Part shown: piece after piece, positions 28,901 to 36,880 of the stretch
How the letters are laid out: each line of letters starts with the position of its first letter
How positions within the stretch are numbered: position 1 is the stretch's first letter
Source of the DNA: Lachnospiraceae bacterium AB2028
GTDB lineage: Bacteria > Bacillota > Clostridia > Lachnospirales > Lachnospiraceae
DNA: 64,000 nt
Assembly (NCBI GenBank): GCA_000621425.1
Contig: JHYJ01000014.1
Location: 17,208 to 81,207, forward strand
Reading direction: 5' to 3'
Notes under the pieces: generated by a model
Told to the model about the DNA's origin: nothing
Seen by the model: the letters and a program-made list of their open reading frames with translations, nothing else
The model's database searches: none
Position numbers and translations under genes: made by a program

Positions 28901-29069
28901 AGGGAAGACCCTTGCCGTCATCAAAGTCGGTTTCACCAAGCTGCTCCCCGGCATGGACATATGCAGGTCTGTAAAGTCCTGTACCCACTCCGCCTGCAAC
29001 TGCTCCGGCTGTCATTACCGCAGTCATGAATATACTTAAAAACTTTCCAATGAACTTTTTATTTCTCAT
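25926..29069 (-). CDS. Membrane-anchored glycoside hydrolase family 9 endoglucanase
   Basis: A large cellulase of 1047 residues. After a signal peptide (about 1-41) come a CBM4/9-type carbohydrate-binding domain (about 43-215), an Ig-like cellulase N-terminal domain (about 225-315) and the GH9 barrel (about 320-840). GH9 signatures are YDAGDHGKYV near 384, YGTHTAMYPHHRYW near 730 and the acid Glu near 793 in STNECTINWN. A Gly/Asn/Asp-rich stalk leads to one transmembrane helix (about 881-905) and then a tail of about 143 residues that would be cytoplasmic. Anchoring by a membrane helix with a long inner tail is unusual; dockerins or sortase motifs are absent. GGAGG lies seven bases before the ATG. 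Likely monocistronic. Confidence 0.92.
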   Translation of the reverse strand: MRNKKFIGKFLSIFMTAVMTAGAVAGGVGTGLYRPAYVHAGEQLGETDFDDGKGLPWHIVESATGEMDFEIEDGVYRITIINPGGASNGGEDRWDCQFRHRGLTIKAGHTYKVHYEIKASNAGKYYTKIGNLAGDVEIWHNMSNGSDLGSTWDPIPYDTAGQWKVVELEFTAGQDMEVAEWAFHLGGDGQYTSGVCFPAGTVIEFDNMSLYDETSDENDYIEETPWVRSDILTNQVTYFTGMDKKATLLSASKSAVKFSVIDADGKEVWSGKSVPMGHDEDSNDDVHLLDFSDFNEKGRFTLKTDDGAVSREFAIGDSDTYSALLYDSLNYFYQNRSGIAIESQYITSGDANGLARAAGHPSDNAQIRTSFTDTATSGSQDVTGGWYDAGDHGKYVVNGGISLWVLQNQYETAVNTGMEAAYADGTMNIPENNNTYPDLLDEARWEMDWLQTMIVTDGEYKDMVYHKVHDDKWTGLGIAPADDTKERVIFPPTTAATLNVAACAAQAGRLWKGIDDAYAQQCIDVAERTYAAAKAHPDLYAPIGNLDGGGAYGDDEVSDEFYWAAAELYITTGDSAYYDDMKASKFFLDLPTTMGGGESVDTYGSFDWGHTAALGTLSVVLNKDAVPSGDFDKAKSAVLKAADTYCAKEDEQGYGLPYAQSTLSNTDSSKGYIWGSNSIVADNAIVISYAYILSEDAKYLNGAISAMDYLLGRNANDYSYVTGYGTHTAMYPHHRYWAHLIDESFPLAPNGVLVGGPNCGMEDPWVRGSGWKKGAIPAAKCYMDHIEAYSTNECTINWNAPLAWLTGFVTGNTDDGIILGAVNLSPAADPSSASKENTAAGQNADMGSVAADNGNGDASSDSGTGADNGNGKEKSGMPSWLIVLIIMAVVAVLISIEIFVYKLIQIKKEQNYVTLTEKEKEKAAQVKSDTHQIGGDESLPAEKYQDDDGLADIPPFTLSLDTVEENPVPEVQPAAEEPSYGIQEDNVSVTPISGAQNTADPMGAAATSEPSVQDIPASDYLYDAQGNPQMRILYDSKGNPVYVPLQK

Positions 29070-29118
29070 ATGTTCCTCCGTGGGGATAATTTAAATTATT
29101 GTACCATATTTCCCCCAA

Positions 29119-29139
29119 AACTACTGAAAAACTGTAGTT
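29119..29139. promoter_or_regulatory. Short inverted repeat upstream of the GH9 gene
   Basis: AACTAC and GTAGTT flank a 9-base spacer, in the intergenic region of 170 bases that divides the divergent GH9 and DHH genes. On the minus strand TGGTACAAT (29098-29106) could be an extended -10 box. It may be an operator; support is weak. Confidence 0.35.
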
Positions 29140-29238
29140 ATCCATAGTGGAATATTTGCACTTCTCATGATAAAATAAATGAGTGTGATTTAGTGTCATT
29201 TAAAACAAAAATCAGACTACAGGGGAGGAAAGTATAGT

Positions 29239-30762
29239 ATGAGATTAGCAGATCTGTTGCCGTTTAAATATATCACCATCCAGTGCCATGACAATCCCGA
29301 TGCAGACACCATCGCGTCCGGTTATGCCATTTACATGTATTACAAAAGCAAGGACAAGAATGTCCGCCTGATCTATAGCGGACCTAACGAGATAACAAAG
29401 GCAAATCTCCGGCTTCTCATAGAGACCTTCAAAATTCCCCTGGAATATGTTGAAAAAGGGACTCCCGTAGAAGATGACTGGAAAAAGGGACTGTGGATCA
29501 CTGCTGACTGCCAGTACGGTGCCGGCAATGTGACACATTTTGATGCCGATAATGTAGCCATCATAGACCATCACCAGATTGAAATTGACGACATGCCGCT
29601 CAACACTATCATCCCCGGCATGGGCAGCTGTTCCACCATAGTTTACGGCATGCTCAAAGAGGCAGGTTTTGAAATAAACGATGACGACGGCATAGGAACT
29701 GCCCTTTATTTCGGTCTTTACACAGATACAAACCAGCTCTCCGAGCTGTCCAACCCGATAGACAGGGACATGGCTGATGAGGTTCCCCATGACGCCGCAC
29801 TTATAAATACCCTTAAGAACACCAACATTTCACTCGGCGAACTTGAGATAGCCGGAGTGGCAATGCTCAGGTATTCATTTAACGAGGATTACGGCTTTGC
29901 CGTTGTCAAGTCACAGCCCTGCGATCCTAACATCTTAGGACTCATAAGCGATTTTCTCCTGCAGGTTGACCGGATAAAGACCTGTGTCGTCTTCTGCCAG
30001 AACGGAGACGGATATAAACTGTCAGTCAGAAGCTGCGTGAAGGAAGTTAATGCCAGTGAGCTTGCTGCTTTCCTGGCGGAAGGAATAGGTTCCGGCGGCG
30101 GCCATTATGAAAAAGCCGGCGGTTTCATTTCCGAAAAACTTTTCCGTGATAATTTCGATGCCATCAGTCCTGAAATATACTTAAGCAACCGTATGCAGAA
30201 ATACTACGAGATGTTTGAGGTGATTTATGCTGCTGATTATGACATCGATATAGAAATCATGGAAACCTATGTTAAGAAAAAACTCCCCATAGGTTACGTA
30301 AAGGCCAAGGATATGCTCCCCATCGGAACACCTATTACCGTAAGATCCCTTGAGGGCGATATGGACCTCACGGTAGAAAAGGACCTCATTATCATGATAG
30401 GCGTCAAAGGTGAAGTATATCCCAACAGACTGGAAAAATTCAAAAAGTCAAACCAGCCTTTAGAAGAAGCATATGATTACGATAAATTTGTTCTTGAAAG
30501 CAGCTATATACCCACGATAAAAAACAGACTGACAGGACAGAACGAGCTGATCACAAGGTATGCAAGTGTCTGCGTTCCCAAGGGCGAGGTAAAGATCTTT
30601 GCCTGTCCGCTTGACAGATATGTAAAAGTCTTCACCGCATGGGACAAAGAAAAATACATGTTAGGCAAACCGGGAGATTATCTTGCAGTAAGATGCGACG
30701 ATCTCCATGATATCTATGTAATAGAAAAGAAAATATTTGGACTCACCTATGAGGAAGTCTGA
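29239..30762 (+). CDS. DHH/DHHA1 family phosphoesterase with extra C-terminal domain
   Basis: The N-terminal DHH domain shows DNPDAD (residues 18-23) and DHH (110-112) as metal ligands, and the DHHA1 part has GSGGGHYEKAGG near residue 285. Family members are phosphoesterases or exonucleases acting on oligonucleotides, c-di-AMP or nanoRNA. About 170 residues after DHHA1 form an additional domain not seen in short NrnA-type enzymes, containing PKGEVKIFACPLDRYVKVF and PGDYLAVR. The substrate is therefore uncertain. A GGGGAGG site lies upstream of the ATG. It is followed after 31 bases by the TIR gene on the same strand, a likely two-gene operon, which raises the question of a nucleotide-signalling link. 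Confidence 0.83.
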   Translation: MRLADLLPFKYITIQCHDNPDADTIASGYAIYMYYKSKDKNVRLIYSGPNEITKANLRLLIETFKIPLEYVEKGTPVEDDWKKGLWITADCQYGAGNVTHFDADNVAIIDHHQIEIDDMPLNTIIPGMGSCSTIVYGMLKEAGFEINDDDGIGTALYFGLYTDTNQLSELSNPIDRDMADEVPHDAALINTLKNTNISLGELEIAGVAMLRYSFNEDYGFAVVKSQPCDPNILGLISDFLLQVDRIKTCVVFCQNGDGYKLSVRSCVKEVNASELAAFLAEGIGSGGGHYEKAGGFISEKLFRDNFDAISPEIYLSNRMQKYYEMFEVIYAADYDIDIEIMETYVKKKLPIGYVKAKDMLPIGTPITVRSLEGDMDLTVEKDLIIMIGVKGEVYPNRLEKFKKSNQPLEEAYDYDKFVLESSYIPTIKNRLTGQNELITRYASVCVPKGEVKIFACPLDRYVKVFTAWDKEKYMLGKPGDYLAVRCDDLHDIYVIEKKIFGLTYEEV

Positions 30763-30793
30763 CAAAATAAGAGGGGAATTTTGAAAGAATAAA

Positions 30794-33310
30794 ATGAGTA
30801 CTGAAAAAACAAATGAATTTCATTATGATGCCTTTATCTCATACAGACATGTAGACCCTGACAGATTCGTAGCCGAAAAGCTGCACAAGGAGCTGGAGAA
30901 GTTTAAGCTCCCCAAAAACATAGAAACACAGCTGAAGAAAAAAAATCCGGAAGCTAAGACCGATATAAGCCGGGTTTTTCGTGACGAAGAGGAACTCCCT
31001 CTTTCCAGCAGCTTGGAAGACCAGATAGTGGAAGCACTAAAAAACTCCGACTACCTGATCGTTATCTGCTCTCCGAGACTCCGTGAATCCCAGTGGTGCC
31101 GCAAAGAGATAGAGACATTTATCTCCATGCACGGTGTCGACAGAGTGCTGGCTGTTCTCGTTGAAGGCGAACCGGGAGACGCATTCCCTGAAGAACTCCT
31201 TACCAGAGAACGGGAAATAACTGATAAAGACGGCAAGAAGACCACCATAAAGGAAGATATCGAACCGCTGGCCGCTGATGTAAGGGCAGACAACGACAAG
31301 GCAAGGCTAAAGGCCCTGAACATTGAGAAAATCAGGCTCATTGCCGCAATGTACGGCTTAAACTATGATGAACTGAAACAGCGCCACAAAGAACAGCAGA
31401 CCAGAAAATTCATTGCTCTGATAAGCATTGTTGCTGCTATATGCCTTTTGTTTGCCGCCCTCAGCACCTATTCGGCAATTACATTCAAAAAACAGAAAGA
31501 TGAGATCCAGGCTCAGGCCACAGAGATACAGCGGCAGGCTAATCAGCTAAAGCTCCAATCCGCAACACTTTCCGAAAAAAACGAAAAACTTCTGGAATTC
31601 CAATCCGCATCCCTTGCACAGAATTCCCTGAACTGTCTGGAATCGGATGACCGTCGCGGTGCGATACAGAATGCCTATTGGGCGCTTACGGAATATGATG
31701 ACAACCAAATGCCCTACAGCGATGACGCAAGATTTGCCCTTACACAGGCACTTGACCCTTACGATTATGGATCAACTGTAAAACCGGCCACCACAATAGC
31801 GCTCAACTCAAATGTAGAATTCATGGTAGCATCGCCTTCAGGAGAAGTGGCCGCAATCTATGAATCCTCTAATACGCTCAGTTTCTGGTCCATGAAAACC
31901 GGCAATGAAATCTGCGAAGCCATAAATATTTCAGATGCGACGCTTTCCAAATACAGGACAGCATTTATTGACGAAGATCATTTTGTCTATATAAACGACA
32001 AAGCCCTGATGTGCGTGGATCTTGGCTCCGGCAAAACCAGTACCTATTATGAAACAGATGAATTCCGTTTTGATTCATTCACCTCCCTTTTGTTTGACCA
32101 GGACACCCAGACGCTGTATGCCGCCAGAGGAAAAACTCTCTACAAGCTGAATGCCGAAAAAGGCGAACTCATAGATGAATACAAATTCGACAATGAAATC
32201 GCCTATGGCACGGTAAAAACTGTCAGTGACAATATGGTAGTTTTCGAGACATGTACCCTGGATGAGAACATAGTCAACGCTATAGACAATTCCGGAAATC
32301 TTGTTTTTTCAAAGAGCATTGGTGCCGGTACCTACAAAGATGCCGTTGTATATGAAGGCAAGCTTTACCTGCTTTATTTATCGGAGATCACTTCGGAAAA
32401 TTTCCTTGAAGGCGCATATTCCATGGTTTCCGGCTACGATATTAATTCCGGCGCAAACTTCCTTAATATCAAAGACAGATATATCTATGGCACAAACCTG
32501 TACACCATAGAAGAAACCGACGGTGAATTCCTGGTAGAAGTCGGTCAGTTCGGCGTTATAGAATATAACATGAAAACCGGAGAAAACCGGATGTCAGATT
32601 ACTATAACGAAGGCATCATCTGGTCAGATGCATCTACTGACTTTGTCATATTCATGACCACGGCCTATGAAGTCATTAATCTCTACAGACACACCACTTT
32701 CGGTTCCTCAACATACCTTCAGTGCAACCTGAACAAGGTAGACAAAGTGACCAACATATATAATGGTTTCCTCATACATGACAAGAATACAAACGAGGCC
32801 GTAATATATAAGACCATAATCAACAAAGACAAAACAACGGTCGACAAATATGAGGCTTACGATTGTGAAAGCTACTACGCCGACAGCGCTAAAGAAAAAG
32901 CAAAAGAACTCGGCATTGAAAATGCGGAATTTGTCATGGGCCTTGTATATAACGATGACAAGAGTCTGCTAAGCGTGGCATATGGTGACACCCACACGAT
33001 AATATACCAGACTTCAGACATGTCCGTAATAGCTGATTACAAGGGTTATTCTGATTATGAATATGTATACTACTATTGCGGCATTGATTCCGAAGGAAAC
33101 ACTTACTGGTCTTCCGAGAATTACGGCTACGGTATAAGCCCTGAGGGGAATATAATTTCGGTCATATTCAAACTCATAGTCGTCAGGGACGATAAGGTGT
33201 ATATGGGATACAAGGCTGGCGATGAATTTGATGTAGTACCTGTATATACCACAAAGGATCTTTTAGAGAAAGCCGAAGAGTATCTGGAACTGGATAAAAC
33301 AGAAGAATAA
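30794..33310 (+). CDS. TIR-domain membrane protein with large extracytoplasmic region
   Basis: Residues about 10-190 form a TIR domain: YDAFISYRH (11-19), RVFRDEEEL and SQWCRKE (99-105), where Glu105 matches the NAD-hydrolysing glutamate of TIR enzymes. One transmembrane helix follows (206-230), then a coiled coil (232-280), then about 550 residues of repeated beta-strand segments that look like a beta-propeller. The topology puts TIR in the cytoplasm and the propeller outside. TIR NADases work in defence and signalling; such membrane sensors are uncharacterised as far as I know. There is no strong ribosome site at the ATG (weak GAAAG), so coupling to the DHH gene is plausible. A terminator follows. 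Confidence 0.82.
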   Translation: MSTEKTNEFHYDAFISYRHVDPDRFVAEKLHKELEKFKLPKNIETQLKKKNPEAKTDISRVFRDEEELPLSSSLEDQIVEALKNSDYLIVICSPRLRESQWCRKEIETFISMHGVDRVLAVLVEGEPGDAFPEELLTREREITDKDGKKTTIKEDIEPLAADVRADNDKARLKALNIEKIRLIAAMYGLNYDELKQRHKEQQTRKFIALISIVAAICLLFAALSTYSAITFKKQKDEIQAQATEIQRQANQLKLQSATLSEKNEKLLEFQSASLAQNSLNCLESDDRRGAIQNAYWALTEYDDNQMPYSDDARFALTQALDPYDYGSTVKPATTIALNSNVEFMVASPSGEVAAIYESSNTLSFWSMKTGNEICEAINISDATLSKYRTAFIDEDHFVYINDKALMCVDLGSGKTSTYYETDEFRFDSFTSLLFDQDTQTLYAARGKTLYKLNAEKGELIDEYKFDNEIAYGTVKTVSDNMVVFETCTLDENIVNAIDNSGNLVFSKSIGAGTYKDAVVYEGKLYLLYLSEITSENFLEGAYSMVSGYDINSGANFLNIKDRYIYGTNLYTIEETDGEFLVEVGQFGVIEYNMKTGENRMSDYYNEGIIWSDASTDFVIFMTTAYEVINLYRHTTFGSSTYLQCNLNKVDKVTNIYNGFLIHDKNTNEAVIYKTIINKDKTTVDKYEAYDCESYYADSAKEKAKELGIENAEFVMGLVYNDDKSLLSVAYGDTHTIIYQTSDMSVIADYKGYSDYEYVYYYCGIDSEGNTYWSSENYGYGISPEGNIISVIFKLIVVRDDKVYMGYKAGDEFDVVPVYTTKDLLEKAEEYLELDKTEE

Positions 33311-33320
33311 ACAATAAAAA

Positions 33321-33358
33321 AGCCCCACCGATAGCACTCCTGCCGGTGGGACTTTTTA
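33321..33358. terminator. Bidirectional intrinsic terminator sharing the element-A end hairpin
   Basis: CCCACCG pairs with CGGTGGG, with T-runs on both strands, between the convergent TIR and AMMECR1 genes. The loop ATAGCACTCCTGC is nearly the same as that of the local hairpin at 9648-9678 (CACCGATAGCTCACCTGCCGG there). Confidence 0.9.
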
Positions 33359-33366
33359 TATAGTTT

Positions 33367-34818
33367 CTAAATATGTCTCACCACTTCAAAGCGTTCAAGC
33401 GTAATACCATCCTCATCCGGTGATATCCCCGCCTTACGGCAGGCAATGTCCACCTGATCATCTACAGTATCTACGCCGTCTAAATCCGGCAGAAGGAGTC
33501 CCCTTCGGAAACCCTTGGTTACTATGACCCCATATCTCTTTACATCGAGCTCATCTTTTGAAGCAATGGGTTCTGCCTCAGAAAGAACATCAACATTTAT
33601 CTCAAGCTGAGAAAGTTCATCCTCGGTGATAGAAGGAAAACGGGGATCCCTGGTGGATGCACTTATGGCATTGGCTATTATCTCGTCAGCCAGCTTATCT
33701 GTCACAGGACCTATTGTCCCTATGCAGCCTCTGAGTCTTCCGTTCTTATGTATGGAAACAAAGGCTCCTGCCCTGCGTTTCGTAAGTCCGTTTTCAGTCT
33801 CAGCCCTTTTTTCCGGAGATGTCTCTTTATCAAGCACAGTAATGCCCTCGGACTCCCATTTGATGGGAGTTCCGTTTTTTATGTAGCTTTCCAGGGAAAG
33901 CCTGGCCAATCGGACATAAGCATCTTCACTGTCTTTTTTTTGATTCAGTTCTTCCATCTCACGTTTCTCCCATTTATCCAGGAAAGCCCTGTCGTCAGTT
34001 CTCACAGGCTTACCTTCACTGTCCGTTACCGTTTCATATGTGCATATACCATAGCCTACCCCTGTTACGTCCTGATGTGAAAGACGCATGACAGACACTT
34101 CCGTCCTATCGAAGGCCCCTGCCATCATCACAAATGACCTGTGTCCGCACTCTGCTGCCTTATCAAGAAATTCTTCATCAAAATCAAAGAGCCTGTCGAA
34201 TTCGGATGAACCCATCACATCCATAATGCGCTCATCATACTCGGGGCCTTCAGGAGCAAAACCGTAGGGGCCGTGGGACTTAAGCTTATGGGAAAGATCG
34301 CCGCTGGCTACATATACGGCACGCCTCCCCAGGCTTTCTACAGCCTCTGATATCTCCATGCCCAGCCTGTAATGGTCAGCTAAAGAAAGGCCCGAAAGAC
34401 CTATCCGTACCAGCTTAAAATCAGAATATTTTCTTAAGATAAAATAAAGGGGAACCATGGTACCGTGATCCAGAGACGGATCACGCTCGCCGGAGGTACC
34501 GGCAGGAAGACCTGCAGCCTTTGCCTTATCGGATATCAGCTGCACCAGCTCCCTGTCATACTCCACGCTCATCTCCACACCGTAGGCACCGAACCTTCCA
34601 AAAGTCCCTTCGGCACCGCTGCCGGGAGAAATATGAAAATAGTCCGCATACATGACGCTGTGTGGCGATGAGATTATGACCGTATCCGGCTTTATCTCAG
34701 CTATCATATCCGCTACACGCTCGTATGACTTAGTAGTTTCTTCTATAATGCTTTCATCACCCCGTCCCACTTCCGGAACTATCATAGGGGGATGGGGAAC
34801 CATAAAGCCTGCTATCAT
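33367..34818 (-). CDS. AmmeMemoRadiSam-type protein: LigB-like dioxygenase fused to AMMECR1
   Basis: The N-terminal half (about 1-280) resembles class III extradiol dioxygenases, with HPP near residue 9, SPHS (51-54), DHGTMVPLYF near 118 and SGDLSHK near 172. The C-terminal half (about 305-483) is an AMMECR1 domain, recognisable by LRGCIGTI and DPRFPS. Such fusions belong to the AmmeMemoRadiSam system, normally accompanied by a radical-SAM enzyme, whose biochemical role is unknown. No radical-SAM gene is nearby. GGGAGG precedes the ATG. It lies 34 bases downstream of the GH5 gene on the same strand and is probably co-transcribed. A terminator shared with the TIR gene follows. Confidence 0.88.
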   Translation of the reverse strand: MIAGFMVPHPPMIVPEVGRGDESIIEETTKSYERVADMIAEIKPDTVIISSPHSVMYADYFHISPGSGAEGTFGRFGAYGVEMSVEYDRELVQLISDKAKAAGLPAGTSGERDPSLDHGTMVPLYFILRKYSDFKLVRIGLSGLSLADHYRLGMEISEAVESLGRRAVYVASGDLSHKLKSHGPYGFAPEGPEYDERIMDVMGSSEFDRLFDFDEEFLDKAAECGHRSFVMMAGAFDRTEVSVMRLSHQDVTGVGYGICTYETVTDSEGKPVRTDDRAFLDKWEKREMEELNQKKDSEDAYVRLARLSLESYIKNGTPIKWESEGITVLDKETSPEKRAETENGLTKRRAGAFVSIHKNGRLRGCIGTIGPVTDKLADEIIANAISASTRDPRFPSITEDELSQLEINVDVLSEAEPIASKDELDVKRYGVIVTKGFRRGLLLPDLDGVDTVDDQVDIACRKAGISPDEDGITLERFEVVRHI

Positions 34819-34852
34819 ACAGACCTCCCTGCTTCACGCCAAAAGGCGTAAC

Positions 34853-35890
34853 TCACACGATTTCCATAAAACGGTCCCTGATGGTTTCAAAACTCTTATC
34901 CACCAGACCGAAATCTTTTTCCTTATAGTTCCAGAGTGCATAACCAATGCCGTGACGATGGAATACATTATGTATGTCCCTCATCCAGCGGAGCCTGTCC
35001 TCAGGATCAGCCTGATCTATAACGCCGTACTCGCCGCAGTACAGGCAGGCATTGTCCTTCTCAGCTTTTTCAATGGCAGGTCTGAAGATATCTTCAAAGA
35101 ATCCCTCGCCTATCTCGCTGATACCTTCTCTGTACACAGCACCTGCAAGGTCAGGGGGAAGCATCTCGCCGGCCTTCCTGTATTCTTCCAGAGTCTTAGG
35201 ATATCCTATATGGAAATCAGAAGGCATGCCATCTACCCAATATGCCGCCTGATGTGTAAAGATCATAGGTTCATAACAGTGGAAGTTATATACGATCTTA
35301 TCATCCATGGGGAGGTCAAGAAGGGGCACCGTAGTTACATTGGCGTAGCACACGCCGCCGATTATCAGTATATGGTTGGGACAGATCTCACGTACAGTCT
35401 TTATAAAATCAGCTGCGACTTTATTCCAGGCATCTGCCACATCGATCAGAACCACCTCGTTAAGGGGCTCAAACGCCACCTGGTCGGGATAATCCTTGAA
35501 TCTATCTGCGATCTTTCTCCACAGCTTAAGGAATCTTGCCTGCATTTCTGCATCATAGAAAAACTTTTCCCTGTCCATGTCCTTCTTCAGGGGATCGAAA
35601 GAATAACCGTAGCACTCATGCAGGTCGATCAGCATATTAAGACCATGCTTTTCACACCACTTACGGCAATTATCAAGATAGATGAAGCCGTCTTCCTTTT
35701 CCGTTCCATCCTCATCCTCAAGAACTATATAATCTACAGGCACACGCACATGATCAAAGCCTATGGATGCGATATTATGAATATCCGCTTCCGTAATGAA
35801 GGTATCAAAGTGTTCCTTGTCATACTTAGCATACTGGGATATCCATCCGCCTAAATTTACGCCCTTTAAAAATCCGTCAAGCTGTCTCAT
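34853..35890 (-). CDS. Glycoside hydrolase family 5, intracellular
   Basis: A TIM-barrel hydrolase of 345 residues. The acid/base Glu145 is in FEPLNE and the nucleophile Glu287 in YCGEYG; HVRVPVD (about 47-53) and the conserved His pair around 90 and 204 are in place. GH5 enzymes cleave beta-1,4-glucans, mannans or related links. There is no signal peptide or membrane helix, so it probably acts on imported oligosaccharides. AGGAGG lies seven bases before the ATG. It is followed closely by the AMMECR1 fusion gene, a pairing with no obvious logic. Exact substrate cannot be read from the sequence. Confidence 0.9.
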   Translation of the reverse strand: MRQLDGFLKGVNLGGWISQYAKYDKEHFDTFITEADIHNIASIGFDHVRVPVDYIVLEDEDGTEKEDGFIYLDNCRKWCEKHGLNMLIDLHECYGYSFDPLKKDMDREKFFYDAEMQARFLKLWRKIADRFKDYPDQVAFEPLNEVVLIDVADAWNKVAADFIKTVREICPNHILIIGGVCYANVTTVPLLDLPMDDKIVYNFHCYEPMIFTHQAAYWVDGMPSDFHIGYPKTLEEYRKAGEMLPPDLAGAVYREGISEIGEGFFEDIFRPAIEKAEKDNACLYCGEYGVIDQADPEDRLRWMRDIHNVFHRHGIGYALWNYKEKDFGLVDKSFETIRDRFMEIV

Positions 35891-36045
35891 GTGTAACCCT
35901 CCTGTTGTTGGTCAAGTATATTTCTGTATCTGACAGTACTATGACCCTACGCAGACCGATAGCAACTGCATCCACTCTATAGTATATCAAAGTATAATCT
36001 TCTTTGAAATAAAGGATTTACAGATAAAGCGGAATAGTTAATGAA

Positions 36046-36807
36046 TCAACAATGATGATTTTTTCGGGTATATTGAGAAAAAAGAAATAAAACCACTGTA
36101 TTGGTCAGATGATAGATAACCGCTGTCCATACTATTCCTATGGACCGGTCCGCAAACTTAAGGGTGAACATCTGGAACATTCCGAATGCTATGGCAAAGG
36201 CTACCATCATAACTGCCGAGAGAACCATCAGTTTCCTGTCATTAAGAAAAACTCCTGTCACAAAAAAACCAATGATAAGTGCCGTGATCATACCTATGTA
36301 TTTGAACCCATGAGTACTGTTATAAACCGACACAGCCTCGTTAGATACCATATTTTCACCTATGTAATAGCTCTGCAGCTGGTCCATTGCGTTCTGGTAC
36401 ATGCGGCCGCAAAATTCCTGCAGCAAATTTGCCGCAACAAGAATTACTCCCCACACCTGAAGCAGTTGCCTGGTGGAATATGCCGTCAGCAGAGTGGAAC
36501 CGGCAGGATTCATTTCCTCTTTCAGCTTGTCAGGATCAGCAAATCCTTCATTAGCAATCACAGCCTTGATGCGCCGGTTTGCCATCATGAAAATTACCGC
36601 AGTAAGCATAACGCGCACAATAGCAATGACCATCCCCAGCAGAGCAAAGTTAATATCCTGCATGTCAGGTCTTAATTCCTCAGCATGACGGAAAATAAAA
36701 CGCACTCCCGCCCCCACAAGAACACATAGGAAGTTCAGAAATGCAGCCTTGGACAGAGAATCCGACAGTATAAGTTTCTTATTCTTGTAGGAATCTATTT
36801 TTCCCAC
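36046..36807 (-). CDS. Multi-pass membrane protein, unknown function
   Basis: Not recognised. The 253-residue protein has about six hydrophobic helices (near residues 20-36, 52-73, 114-130, 175-192, 195-212 and 225-244) and short basic ends. The start is a GTG at 36807. The ribosome site AGGTGA lies in a 15-base segment (GCAGGTGAAATGAAT) that is present twice in tandem just upstream. The gene sits 73 bases downstream of another small membrane-protein gene on the same strand. No conserved catalytic motif was noticed. Confidence 0.65.
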   Translation of the reverse strand: MGKIDSYKNKKLILSDSLSKAAFLNFLCVLVGAGVRFIFRHAEELRPDMQDINFALLGMVIAIVRVMLTAVIFMMANRRIKAVIANEGFADPDKLKEEMNPAGSTLLTAYSTRQLLQVWGVILVAANLLQEFCGRMYQNAMDQLQSYYIGENMVSNEAVSVYNSTHGFKYIGMITALIIGFFVTGVFLNDRKLMVLSAVMMVAFAIAFGMFQMFTLKFADRSIGIVWTAVIYHLTNTVVLFLFSQYTRKNHHC

Positions 36808-36880
36808 TTCATTTCACCTGCATTCATTTCACCTGCAATAATCTTATTATCAAAATCTACAAAAGAAAGACGCAGATTCC

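Noticed and set aside
35945..35985. Another copy of the ACCGATAGC hairpin motif upstream of the GH5 gene
   Set aside because: Only about nine bases match and no partner arm follows; likely chance.
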